NCBI GenBank assembly: GCA_964429195.1
Contig: CAYSBC010000067.1
Coordinates: 1 to 9,329 of the forward strand
Direction: 5' to 3'
Origin: JBBAFM01 sp041655415
GTDB taxonomy: Bacteria > Bacillota > Clostridia > Peptostreptococcales > JAAYPU01
Length of the DNA stretch: 9,329 bases
A program made the translations under genes and the position numbers. The notes below the pieces were generated by a model. The model did not search any database, had not been told where the DNA came from, and saw only the letters and a program-made list of their open reading frames with translations. This document shows, one piece after another, positions 1 through 6,126 of this stretch. Positions within the stretch are counted from its first letter, which is position 1; each line of letters starts with the position of its first letter.

Positions 1-446
1 ATTAATGAGGCTAGGATTAATACAGGAATAAACACTATGTTTTGAGGTAATATGGAAGATAATGCAATTCCAAGCCCCTTCATTTTCATTTTTTCCATAA
101 AAAATGCTACTGTAAAACCAATGGTGATTCCTTTGTAGGTAAGAACTGCAAATATGATAGGAAATCCTATGACGAGTATGCTGGACAAAAATATAAGTCC
201 GAGCATTTTATAATTGTTGATAAGTGATTGGGTTAGGATTTCGTTTTTATTGAGATTATCTAAATAAGCAATATTAAAGTAGCGATCCAAGAAAATGGAC
301 AGTTCTGATTTTTGTGTTAGGCTCATCATTTTAACGGTAAAAGCTCCAATAGCGATGCCCAGTATGATAAAGAATAATATTAACCAAAGGTTTCTTCCGT
401 TTTTTCCAAAGATCTCAGCGCTCATGTATCTTTTTCTGCTTTTCAT
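1..446 (-). CDS. spoIIM: Stage II sporulation protein M (partial, C-terminus beyond window)
   Basis: SpoIIM is an integral membrane protein of the SpoIID-SpoIIM-SpoIIP peptidoglycan-remodelling machine that drives engulfment of the forespore. The first 148 codons are present and open up to the window edge; the family is around 200 residues, so the C-terminus is missing. Visible features are a short basic N-terminus (MKSRKRYM), a first membrane segment at about residues 20-38 (LWLILFFIILGIAIGAF), a polar stretch (about 39-80), then further hydrophobic helices and a PQN motif near residue 134 typical of this family. The ATG at 446-444 is preceded by AAGGAGG ten bases upstream. It lies downstream of nudF on the same strand, but a terminator separates them, so it is probably a separate transcript. 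In B. subtilis spoIIM is under mother-cell sigma-E; a sigma-E-like element is proposed here at low confidence. Confidence 0.9.
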   Translation of the reverse strand, partial: MKSRKRYMSAEIFGKNGRNLWLILFFIILGIAIGAFTVKMMSLTQKSELSIFLDRYFNIAYLDNLNKNEILTQSLINNYKMLGLIFLSSILVIGFPIIFAVLTYKGITIGFTVAFFMEKMKMKGLGIALSSILPQNIVFIPVLILASL

Positions 447-531
447 CAGTCTATTTCCTCCTTAAATAAAGCTTTCTTGATTACTTTTCCTAATAAAGAT
501 TTTTGTCCTTATTAATCAATTGCTCTAATTA

Positions 532-560
532 AAGATATGTTTTTTGAATAGACCTTATGA
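532..560 (-). promoter_or_regulatory. Possible sigma-E-like promoter of spoIIM
   Basis: On the minus strand TCATAA (560-555) is followed after 15 bases by CATATCTT (539-532). This resembles the sigma-E pattern of an ATA-type -35 and a CATACANT -10, with at least two deviations. It lies between the nudF terminator and spoIIM, where a sporulation promoter is expected. The match is loose in very AT-rich DNA, so this is a suggestion only. Confidence 0.25.
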
Positions 561-570
561 CACTTTGTCC

Positions 571-606
571 AAAAAAAAGGAGCTTAAGTTTTTAAACTAA
601 GTCTCC
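571..606 (-). terminator. Intrinsic terminator of the purB-pro-nudF unit
   Basis: On the minus strand GGAG-A-CTTA-GTTT pairs with AAAC/TTAAG/CTCC (about 12 pairs with two single-base bulges) and is followed directly by eight T (578-571). The upstream arm lies inside the last codons of nudF. It should end transcripts from purB through nudF and isolate spoIIM. Confidence 0.8.
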
Positions 607-1128
607 CTTTACTTGAAGTGCAAGCAGTCCGCTTATTGTTTTGTAATCTTCTATTTGCCCTGTAAATACCATTTTGATGAGGACATCTAATTTATATTTT
701 TTTATATCGATATGCTCATTTTCATCCGGGCATGGCTCTCCTTGAACTAAATTTTTAGCCAGATAGATATAAATCTTTTCATCAGAAAATCCGGGAGAGG
801 AATAACCCTCTAATAGCAATTCTACCTCCTCTGCAATATAGCCCGTTTCCTCTTGAAGCTCACGTTTTGCAGTCAATTCAGGAGGCTCGTTCTTTTCAAT
901 CTTTCCAGCCGGTAGCTCGAGCAACATTCTATCAATAGGTTTTCTGAATTGCTCAACCAACACTATTTCCTTTTCATCGGTTATCCCTATAATAGCTACT
1001 CCACCGGGATGTTCGACAATTTCTCTTTTTGAATGTCCACCATTCAAGGTTTTTACGGTATCTACCCTTAAATTAATGATTGCGCCTTCATATATTCTAT
1101 CTGTTTTGGTTGTTTCTTCGATAAAAAT
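592..1128 (-). CDS. nudF: ADP-ribose pyrophosphatase-type Nudix hydrolase, apparent ATT start
   Basis: Nudix hydrolases of this group split ADP-ribose and related nucleoside diphosphate sugars into AMP and ribose-5-phosphate in the cytoplasm. The Nudix box is complete at about residues 75-97: G-x5-E-x7-RELQEETGY, with the metal-binding REL-EE glutamates present. The preceding segment REIVEHPGGVAIIGI is characteristic of the ADPRase family. The first canonical start in frame is TTG at 1047-1045, which would give 151 residues without the family's N-terminal strands and has no clear ribosome binding site. Upstream in frame the sequence continues with IYEGAIINLRVDTVKT, a typical ADPRase N-terminus, back to a perfect AAGGAGGTGA (1144-1135). 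The only near-cognate start at proper spacing (9 bases) is ATT at 1128-1126, giving 178 residues, the usual family size. No ATG, GTG or TTG exists in frame between the upstream TGA (1137-1135) and codon 28. Last gene of the proline unit. The symbol follows B. subtilis and is tentative. Confidence 0.85.
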   Translation of the reverse strand: MFIEETTKTDRIYEGAIINLRVDTVKTLNGGHSKREIVEHPGGVAIIGITDEKEIVLVEQFRKPIDRMLLELPAGKIEKNEPPELTAKRELQEETGYIAEEVELLLEGYSSPGFSDEKIYIYLAKNLVQGEPCPDENEHIDIKKYKLDVLIKMVFTGQIEDYKTISGLLALQVKGDLV

Positions 1129-1134
1129 TAAGCT

Positions 1135-1144
1135 TCACCTCCTT
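1135..1144 (-). promoter_or_regulatory. Perfect Shine-Dalgarno site that fixes the nudF start
   Basis: The minus strand reads AAGGAGGTGA, fully complementary to the 3' end of 16S rRNA. The next codons in the Nudix frame are AGC, TTA, ATT, TTT, ATC. ATT at 1128 is nine bases after the GG of AGGAGG. TTA would be six bases away but is two changes from ATG, so ATT is preferred. This site argues against initiation at the distant TTG at 1047. Confidence 0.8.
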
Positions 1145-1178
1145 ATAGACATTGTTTTTTACATATTATCCTCACATA

Positions 1179-1973
1179 CTATTTTTTCATCTTCTGATTC
1201 TTCATCACACAAGCATCTACCGCATCAATGATGGCACTTCGGATGGATTTTCTTTCTAACATAGCAACCGCCTCTATCGTTGTTCCTCCCGGAGAACAAA
1301 CCATGTCCTTAAGCTCTCCTGGGTGTTTTCCTGTCTCTAACACCATTCTAGCACTGCCTAAAACGGCTTGTGAAGCAATTGTATAGGCCTTCTCTCTTGG
1401 CATACCGTGGAGCACTGCACCATCTGCCATGGCTTCGATAATCATATAAATATAGGCTGGGCTGCTACCGCTAATACCAGTTACAACGCCCATAAGAGTT
1501 TCATCAACTATTTCGGTTATGCCGACGGATTTGAACAGTTTGATAACATTTTCAAACTCCTCATCGGATACAGATGCATTTTTTGACAGTGCAGTCATTC
1601 CCTCATTCACAAGAGCAGGGGTGTTTGGCATCGTTCTAACAACCTTAGCAGGCCCCGCTAAACATGTCTCTATAAAGTCTATGGATATACCAGCCGCAAT
1701 GGATACGATAATATGGGAATCCTTCCTATATTCCTTCATTTCCTTTAAAACAACCTCATAGATATTGGGTTTCACAGCTAATACAATAATCTCTGACGAT
1801 GCCATCACATCTTCAAGAGAATCGCATAAGTTGACGCCATATTCAAGTGATAAGCTTTCAGCCTTTTCAGCATCCTTATCAAAAATAAATACATTTTTTG
1901 CACTGTGTAACTTGGAATATCCCTTAATGAGGGCTCCACCCATATTCCCGGCTCCTATAAAACCTACTTTCAT
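1179..1973 (-). CDS. proC: Pyrroline-5-carboxylate reductase
   Basis: ProC carries out the last step of proline synthesis, NAD(P)H-dependent reduction of 1-pyrroline-5-carboxylate to L-proline in the cytoplasm. The 264-residue protein matches family length. It starts with a Rossmann dinucleotide-binding motif GFIGAGNMGGAL (residues 4-15). It contains AVKPN (about 66-70), the VVRTMPNTPALVNEGMTAL block (about 111-129), and the C-terminal signature SGSSPAYIYMIIEAMADGAV (about 169-188) with PGGTTIEAV (about 228-236) lining the substrate site. The ATG at 1973-1971 follows GGGAAGTGA. ProB ends four bases upstream, so the two are very probably translationally coupled. Third of three proline genes in the unit. 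Confidence 0.97.
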   Translation of the reverse strand: MKVGFIGAGNMGGALIKGYSKLHSAKNVFIFDKDAEKAESLSLEYGVNLCDSLEDVMASSEIIVLAVKPNIYEVVLKEMKEYRKDSHIIVSIAAGISIDFIETCLAGPAKVVRTMPNTPALVNEGMTALSKNASVSDEEFENVIKLFKSVGITEIVDETLMGVVTGISGSSPAYIYMIIEAMADGAVLHGMPREKAYTIASQAVLGSARMVLETGKHPGELKDMVCSPGGTTIEAVAMLERKSIRSAIIDAVDACVMKNQKMKK

Positions 1974-1977
1974 TTTC

Positions 1978-2769
1978 TCACTTCCCTTTAAATAAAGTTG
2001 CTTTTTCTTCTTCTGCCATCAGTTTGATGATAATATCTTCCTTCTTGCCGTTCACTAAGAGCATAGGAATGCCATATTTATTCACTCTTTTAGCTGCTTC
2101 GATTTTTGTTAAAATGCCACCTGTTCCGAATTTGCTGATACCCTCAATCTCAACCTCATCTAAGATTGTATCTACATTTTCCACTACATCAATAAATTTA
2201 GCATTTCCATTATCCTTAGGATTTTTATCATAAAGGCCGTCGATATCACTTAACATAATAAGTAAATCTGCATCCCAGAGGGTTGCCGTTAGGGCGGCCA
2301 GTGTATCATTATCTCCTATTTTTATTTCCACGGTGCTAACAGTATCATTTTCATTGATAATAGGCAGAACCTTTTCATCAATCAATGTAAACAGGGTATT
2401 CCGCATATTCAGTATTCTGTTTTGATCGTTAAAATCGTCCCTAGTCAAAAGCATCTGGGCAATATGTATTCCAAATCTTTCGAACTCTTCTTTGTAGGCA
2501 TTCATGAGCTCGACCTGCCCTATTGCGCAAAGAGCTTGCTTGTAATGAACATCATCTTTTCTTGCCCACTTATTGATAGCCGCAATACCGCAGGCGCCGG
2601 CACCGGATGATACAATGACTATATCTTTATTTTTTTTAATCAATTCATAGACTTGGTCGCTGATATTTTGGATAACCTTCTTATCAATACCACCCTCGTC
2701 TTTGGACAAGGTGTTGCTACCTATTTTTATAACTATTTTTCTGCTATCTTCAATCAATTGTTTTATCAT
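1978..2769 (-). CDS. proB: Glutamate 5-kinase, short form without PUA domain
   Basis: ProB phosphorylates L-glutamate to gamma-glutamyl phosphate with ATP, the committed and usually proline-feedback-inhibited step of proline synthesis. The 263 residues cover only the amino-acid-kinase fold: KIGSNTLS near the N-terminus for phosphate binding, SSGAGACG (about 54-61), the LPIINENDTVS block (about 134-144), IGDNDTLAA (about 151-159), and FGTGGILTKIEAAKR (about 214-228). Many bacterial ProB proteins, such as those of E. coli and B. subtilis, are about 370 residues with a C-terminal PUA domain, which is absent here. The stop at 1980 is followed closely by proC, so this looks like a natural short form rather than a broken gene. 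The ATG at 2769 is preceded by GAGG eight bases upstream. proA ends 13 bases upstream. Confidence 0.96.
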   Translation of the reverse strand: MIKQLIEDSRKIVIKIGSNTLSKDEGGIDKKVIQNISDQVYELIKKNKDIVIVSSGAGACGIAAINKWARKDDVHYKQALCAIGQVELMNAYKEEFERFGIHIAQMLLTRDDFNDQNRILNMRNTLFTLIDEKVLPIINENDTVSTVEIKIGDNDTLAALTATLWDADLLIMLSDIDGLYDKNPKDNGNAKFIDVVENVDTILDEVEIEGISKFGTGGILTKIEAAKRVNKYGIPMLLVNGKKEDIIIKLMAEEEKATLFKGK

Positions 2770-2782
2770 TTTATTTCCTCTA

Positions 2783-4027
2783 TTATCCTCTTATTTGTCC
2801 ATTGCCTCTTACTGCGTACTTTATAGTTACAAGCTCATTTAAACCCATAGGCCCTCTGGCATGCATCTTTTGGGTGCTTATTCCCATTTCAGCACCAAAT
2901 CCGTATACGCCGCCATCAGTAAAGCGGGTCGATGCATTGACATAAACAGCTGCTGCATCAATGCTTCTTAAAAACCTTTCAGCATGGGTGTAATTTTCTG
3001 TTACAATAGCTTCTGAATGCTTTGTTCCATAGATTCGGATATGATCTATGGCTTCCTCTAAGCTGTCGACAACCTTTATCGCTAATATATAATCCAAATA
3101 TTCCTCAGCCCAATCCTCTTCTGTAGCATCCTTTACCGGTATGATTGCTTTTGTTTTCTCACATCCGCGAAGTTCTACTAGACCATTCAACTCTTTGACA
3201 AGTCTTGGCAGAAATTCTTTTGCCACATCCTTGTGTACCAATACACTTTCACAAGCATTGCATACGCCTGGCCTTTGTGCTTTTGCATTGACAACAATTT
3301 TTACAGCGTCTTCTAATTTGGCACTTTCATCTACAACAACATGACAATTACCGATACCGGTTTCAATCGTAGGGACTGTTGCATTGGCTACTACTGTTTG
3401 GATAAGATCGCTGCCTCCTCGAGGAATGATGAGGTCAATAAATTGCTTAAGTTTCACCATTTCATTGACAGATTCCCTGGATGTATTTTCTATCAATTGA
3501 ATGACATCTTCAGAAATCCGGCTTTTTGCAAGACCCTCTTTTATAGCCTTTACTAAGGCTATGTTGGAATAAATTGCTGAAGAAGAGCCTCTGAGCAAAA
3601 TACAATTACCACTTTTTAAAGCCAGTGCAAAAGCATCTACAGTAACGTTGGGTCTTGATTCATAAATGATGCCTATGACGCCTAATGGAACTGACATTTT
3701 GCTTATGACTAGACCATTTTCTATCGTCCATGCTTCATTGCTCTTCCATACAGGATCCTTCAAATCTATCATCGTATAGATGCCATCCACAATATCTTGA
3801 AGTCTCCCTTCAGTCAATCTAAGCCTATCGATGAGACTTTCCTTCATGCCTTCTTCTTTGGCAATATGAACATCTTTTTCATTTTCTTTAAGTATGTTAT
3901 TGAAGTTAGCCAATAGGCTTTCAGCTACTTTTTTAAGTGCTTCATTTTTTTCTCTCGTCGTCGCTTCACCTAAGGCATTGGCCTGTTCTTTAAGTATACT
4001 GCTCTTCTTAACTACTTCTGATACCAT
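2783..4027 (-). CDS. proA: Gamma-glutamyl phosphate reductase (glutamate-5-semialdehyde dehydrogenase)
   Basis: ProA reduces gamma-glutamyl phosphate with NADPH to glutamate-5-semialdehyde, which cyclises to the ProC substrate. The 414 residues match family length. Recognisable blocks are PLGVIGIIYESRPNVTVDAF (114-133), LKSGNCILLRGSSSA (137-151), LIIPRGGSDL (199-208), TGIGNCHVVVD (223-233), QRPGVCNACESVLVH (251-265) with catalytic Cys256, and a C-terminal HARGPMGLNELVTIKY block ending in GNGQIRG. The ATG at 4027-4025 has GGAGG about nine bases upstream. It lies 17 bases after purB and 13 bases before proB. The order proA then proB is the reverse of the usual proBA arrangement. ProA and ProB act as a pair because the acyl phosphate is unstable, so co-expression is expected. 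Confidence 0.97.
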   Translation of the reverse strand: MVSEVVKKSSILKEQANALGEATTREKNEALKKVAESLLANFNNILKENEKDVHIAKEEGMKESLIDRLRLTEGRLQDIVDGIYTMIDLKDPVWKSNEAWTIENGLVISKMSVPLGVIGIIYESRPNVTVDAFALALKSGNCILLRGSSSAIYSNIALVKAIKEGLAKSRISEDVIQLIENTSRESVNEMVKLKQFIDLIIPRGGSDLIQTVVANATVPTIETGIGNCHVVVDESAKLEDAVKIVVNAKAQRPGVCNACESVLVHKDVAKEFLPRLVKELNGLVELRGCEKTKAIIPVKDATEEDWAEEYLDYILAIKVVDSLEEAIDHIRIYGTKHSEAIVTENYTHAERFLRSIDAAAVYVNASTRFTDGGVYGFGAEMGISTQKMHARGPMGLNELVTIKYAVRGNGQIRG

Positions 4028-4044
4028 CTATATCGCCTCCTCTA

Positions 4045-5475
4045 TCAAACATTTAAATCTATTTTTAATCCTAATTCATCTTGGTGTTTCGCTAATATGG
4101 GCTGGATATGCTCTTCTATAAATTCCGTTACCTGTTCTGATGATCTCCCTATGAACAGTTCTGGAGACATGAGCTTATCCATATCTTCTTGTGTCAGATT
4201 GAAGATATCATCCTTCACTATCCTCGATAACAGATCATTGTCGAGCCCTTCTTGTTTAACTCTGGCAGCACTCTCCATAGAGTGAACTCTGATTCTTTCA
4301 TGCAATTCCTGCCTGTCGCCACCTTTTTTTACAGCTTCCATAATAATATTTTCTGTTGCCATAAAGGGGAGCTCGCCCATAATGCGTTGATGGATAACTT
4401 TCTCGTTGACAACAAATCCACCGGTAATGTTAATACAAATGTCCAGTATAGCATCTGTAGCCATAAAGCTTTCAGGGATAACGATTCGCCTGTTAGCTGA
4501 ATCATCAAGGGTTCTTTCAAACCACTGAGTTGAAGTGGTCATGGCCCCATTGAGTGTAGAGCTCATCACATATCGGGCCAGGGAAGCCGCCCTTTCGCTT
4601 CGCATGGGGTTTCTCTTATAGGCCATAGCAGACGAACCTATTTGGTCCTTCTCAAAGGGTTCCTCTACTTCCTTTAAGTGCTGCAATAATCGGATATCAT
4701 TTGTCATTTTGTGAACACTTTGTCCTATTGCACTTAAAGCCGATAATGTTCTATAGTCTATCTTTCTGGTATAGGTTTGACCTGAAACAGGGATTGATTT
4801 TTCAAACCCTAATTTTTTGACAACAAGTCGGTCAAGCTCCTTAACCTTTTCATGGTCTCCATCAAAGAGACTCAGGAAACTGGCTTGTGTCCCGGTAGTT
4901 CCCTTAACGCCTCTTAAGCAAAGATGATGAATGACATTTTCTATTTCCTGATAATCCAATAGAAAATCCATCATCCAAAGGGTCGCTCTTTTGCCTACTG
5001 TCGTTAGCTGTGCAGGCTGAAAATGCGTGAATCCCAGTGTTGGCATGTCCTTGTACTTCTTGGCAAATTCTCCTAGATTATAGAGAAGATTGGCAAGCTT
5101 TTTCCTTAGTAATATTAAGGCCTGTCTCATAACGATAAGGTCTGTATTATCGCCTACAAAAGCACTTGTAGCCCCTAAATGGATAATGCCTTTAGCTTTA
5201 GGACATTGGAGTCCATAGGCATATACATGGGACATCACATCATGTCTTGTTTCTTTTTCCCGCCTCTCAGCGTCCTCATAATTGATATGATCCTTAAATT
5301 TTTTTAGTTCTTCTATTTGTTCCTCTTTTATATTCAACCCACATTCTTTTTGTGATTCCGCTAAAGCAATCCAAATAGTTCTCCACATTTTAAATTTTGT
5401 ATCAGCCGAAAACAATTCTGACATTTCTTTACCGGTATATCTTGTGTTCAAGGGGTTTTCGTATCGATTATTCAA
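4045..5475 (-). CDS. purB: Adenylosuccinate lyase, TTG start
   Basis: PurB is a cytoplasmic tetrameric lyase of the fumarase/aspartase superfamily. It releases fumarate from SAICAR in IMP synthesis and from adenylosuccinate in AMP synthesis. Signature blocks, numbered from the TTG, are TSAFVGDNTD (about 103-112), THFQPAQLTTVGKR (about 150-163) and the superfamily loop GSSAMAYKRNPMRSE (about 280-294). The frame stays open upstream to an ATG at 5547, which would give 500 residues, but the added 24 residues (rich in Lys/Arg, starting MLKKRERGRY) are unlike PurB. They are translated from a REP-like palindrome and leader. The TTG at 5475-5473 has AAAGGAG (5489-5483) seven bases upstream and starts NNRYENPLNTRY, the expected N-terminus, giving 476 residues. 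It heads the unit that continues into proA 17 bases downstream. No PurR box or purine riboswitch was seen in its leader. Confidence 0.96.
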   Translation of the reverse strand: MNNRYENPLNTRYTGKEMSELFSADTKFKMWRTIWIALAESQKECGLNIKEEQIEELKKFKDHINYEDAERREKETRHDVMSHVYAYGLQCPKAKGIIHLGATSAFVGDNTDLIVMRQALILLRKKLANLLYNLGEFAKKYKDMPTLGFTHFQPAQLTTVGKRATLWMMDFLLDYQEIENVIHHLCLRGVKGTTGTQASFLSLFDGDHEKVKELDRLVVKKLGFEKSIPVSGQTYTRKIDYRTLSALSAIGQSVHKMTNDIRLLQHLKEVEEPFEKDQIGSSAMAYKRNPMRSERAASLARYVMSSTLNGAMTTSTQWFERTLDDSANRRIVIPESFMATDAILDICINITGGFVVNEKVIHQRIMGELPFMATENIIMEAVKKGGDRQELHERIRVHSMESAARVKQEGLDNDLLSRIVKDDIFNLTQEDMDKLMSPELFIGRSSEQVTEFIEEHIQPILAKHQDELGLKIDLNV

Positions 5476-5482
5476 AGAATTT

Positions 5483-5489
5483 CTCCTTT
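5483..5489 (-). promoter_or_regulatory. Ribosome binding site fixing the purB TTG start
   Basis: The minus strand reads AAAGGAG seven bases before TTG at 5475. It supports the 476-residue product over the longer in-frame reading from ATG 5547. Confidence 0.75.
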
Positions 5490-5496
5490 CTAAAGC

Positions 5497-5509
5497 GGTG
5501 TCTGTCACC
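5497..5509. repeat. REP-like palindrome GGTGTCTGTCACC
   Basis: GGTG-TCTGT-CACC is a 4-bp stem with a 5-base loop. The motif resembles REP-type palindromes that I recall as dispersed copies in clostridial genomes, often near Y1/RAYT-type transposases. Only one copy is in this window and no transposase is present. It lies in the purB 5' leader, eight bases before the ribosome binding site, within the false N-terminal extension of the purB frame. Confidence 0.5.
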
Positions 5510-5542
5510 TTTCTCTTGTACCTTCCTCTTTCTCTCTTTTTA

Positions 5543-5571
5543 AGCATACCTCATTTAATTTAAGCATTCAA
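5543..5571 (-). promoter_or_regulatory. Sigma-A-like promoter of the purB-proA-proB-proC-nudF unit
   Basis: On the minus strand TTGAAT (5571-5566) and TATGCT (5548-5543) are separated by exactly 17 bases, each matching four of six consensus bases. It lies between the spoVS terminator and purB and would start transcription near 5536, giving a leader of about 60 nt. Confidence 0.45.
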
Positions 5572-5579
5572 CATCAAAT

Positions 5580-5629
5580 AAAAAAAATGCCCTTGACAAT
5601 AACATGGAACATGTTATTGTTCTTCGGCA
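5580..5629 (-). terminator. Intrinsic terminator downstream of spoVS
   Basis: An 11-bp perfect inverted repeat ACAATAACATG/CATGTTATTGT (5596-5606 and 5610-5620, loop of three) is enclosed by TGCC/GGCA pairs (5588-5591 and 5626-5629). On the minus strand it is followed by eight T (5587-5580). It separates spoVS from the purB unit. Confidence 0.75.
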
Positions 5630-5664
5630 ATTTTATTTTATCCTATTATTCTTATGAATCTTTT

Positions 5665-5925
5665 TTATCTTGGTTCTACGATAAGTTTAATAGCCGTTCT
5701 TTCTTCTCCATCTATCTCTATATCTGTAAAGGCCGGTATACATACTAAATCTATTCCACTGGGTGCTACAAATCCTCTGGCAATGGCTACAGCTTTTATA
5801 GCTTGGTTAAGTGCGCCTGCTCCTATCGCTTGCATCTCAGCTACACCTTTTTCTCTCAAAACACCGGCTAAAGCGCCTGCTACCGAATTTGGACTTGATT
5901 TGGCAGATACTTTTAATATTTCCAT
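5665..5925 (-). CDS. spoVS: Stage V sporulation protein S
   Basis: SpoVS is a small, highly conserved Alba-fold protein needed in B. subtilis for normal progress from septation to coat assembly. Its molecular function is still not defined; nucleic-acid binding has been suggested. The product is 86 residues, the family's standard length, and is recognised end to end: MEILKVSAKSSPNSVAGALA, then the GAGALNQAIKAVAIARGFV block (about 36-54), and a C-terminal EERTAIKLIVEPR. The ATG at 5925-5923 has AAAGGAGG about nine bases upstream. It is followed by a strong terminator and is therefore probably monocistronic, or co-transcribed only with the tiny ORF at 5944-6012. In B. subtilis it is expressed early under sigma-H; no clear sigma-H promoter was found here, although Spo0A-box-like sites lie about 150 bp upstream. 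Confidence 0.97.
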   Translation of the reverse strand: MEILKVSAKSSPNSVAGALAGVLREKGVAEMQAIGAGALNQAIKAVAIARGFVAPSGIDLVCIPAFTDIEIDGEERTAIKLIVEPR

Positions 5926-5943
5926 TGTTGTTACCTCCTTTAT

Positions 5944-6012
5944 TCAATAAAAAATTTTATATATTGAGTAAGTGACTAGTAGGACTCCTGTTGCGTACAA
6001 ATAGAACTTCAC
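5944..6012 (-). CDS. Possible 22-residue hydrophobic micro-ORF upstream of spoVS
   Basis: From GTG at 6012-6010 the frame encodes a peptide beginning VKFYLYATGVLLVTYS and ending YKIFY, then TGA, 18 bases before the spoVS start codon. It has one membrane-like hydrophobic stretch with basic residues at both ends. The frame is also open upstream through acidic codons (QDEEVIK) to a TAA near 6050. AAAGG overlaps the GTG; a TTG at 6000 would be better spaced from AAAGGTGA. I do not recognise a family. Length and composition could arise by chance in AT-rich DNA, so this is weak. Confidence 0.2.
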   Translation of the reverse strand: MKFYLYATGVLLVTYSIYKIFY

Positions 6013-6076
6013 CTTTATTACTTCTTCATCTTGAAAAAAAATCCTTTTTTATTTGAATTAAAAAATATTTTTAAAT

Positions 6077-6107
6077 ATTTGACAGAAATGCTTGTATTTT
6101 GTCAAAT
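6077..6107. promoter_or_regulatory. Inverted pair of Spo0A-box-like sequences
   Basis: ATTTGACA (6077-6084) and TGTCAAAT (6100-6107) are perfect inverted repeats separated by 15 bases. Each half contains TGTCAAA, one base from the Spo0A box core TGTCGAA; the plus-strand half reads TTTGTCAAA. The pair lies between divergent spoVS and the candidate small RNA and overlaps the latter's promoter. The regulator is inferred from motif similarity and the sporulation context only. Confidence 0.35.
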
Positions 6108-6120
6108 GATTTGTTAGAAT
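6092..6120 (+). promoter_or_regulatory. Extended -10 promoter of the candidate small RNA
   Basis: TTGTAT (6092-6097) is followed after 17 bases by TAGAAT (6115-6120), with TG one base before the -10 (TGtTAGAAT). That extended element is common in Gram-positive promoters. Transcription would begin near 6127. An alternative pairing, TTGACA (6079-6084) with TCAAAT (6102-6107), also has 17-base spacing. Confidence 0.5.
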
Positions 6121-6126
6121 CATGTT

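Noticed and set aside
1519..1761. Plus-strand open frame of 80 codons, and similar frames at 1765-1995, 2024-2233, 2422-2610, 3141-3344, 3341-3556, 3894-4121, 4097-4285 and 4252-4500
   Set aside because: All lie opposite proC, proB, proA or purB, which have clear family motifs. These frames have no recognisable domains or good ribosome binding sites.
4329..4520. 63-codon minus-strand frame inside purB
   Set aside because: It is an alternate frame of purB on the same strand with no ribosome binding site or motif.
5594..5620. Plus-strand promoter with TTGACA and TATTGT
   Set aside because: The TTGACA is formed by one arm of the spoVS terminator palindrome, and no plus-strand gene follows.
5654..5950. 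Plus-strand open frame of 98 codons opposite spoVS
   Set aside because: spoVS is recognised along its full length on the other strand; this is its complement.
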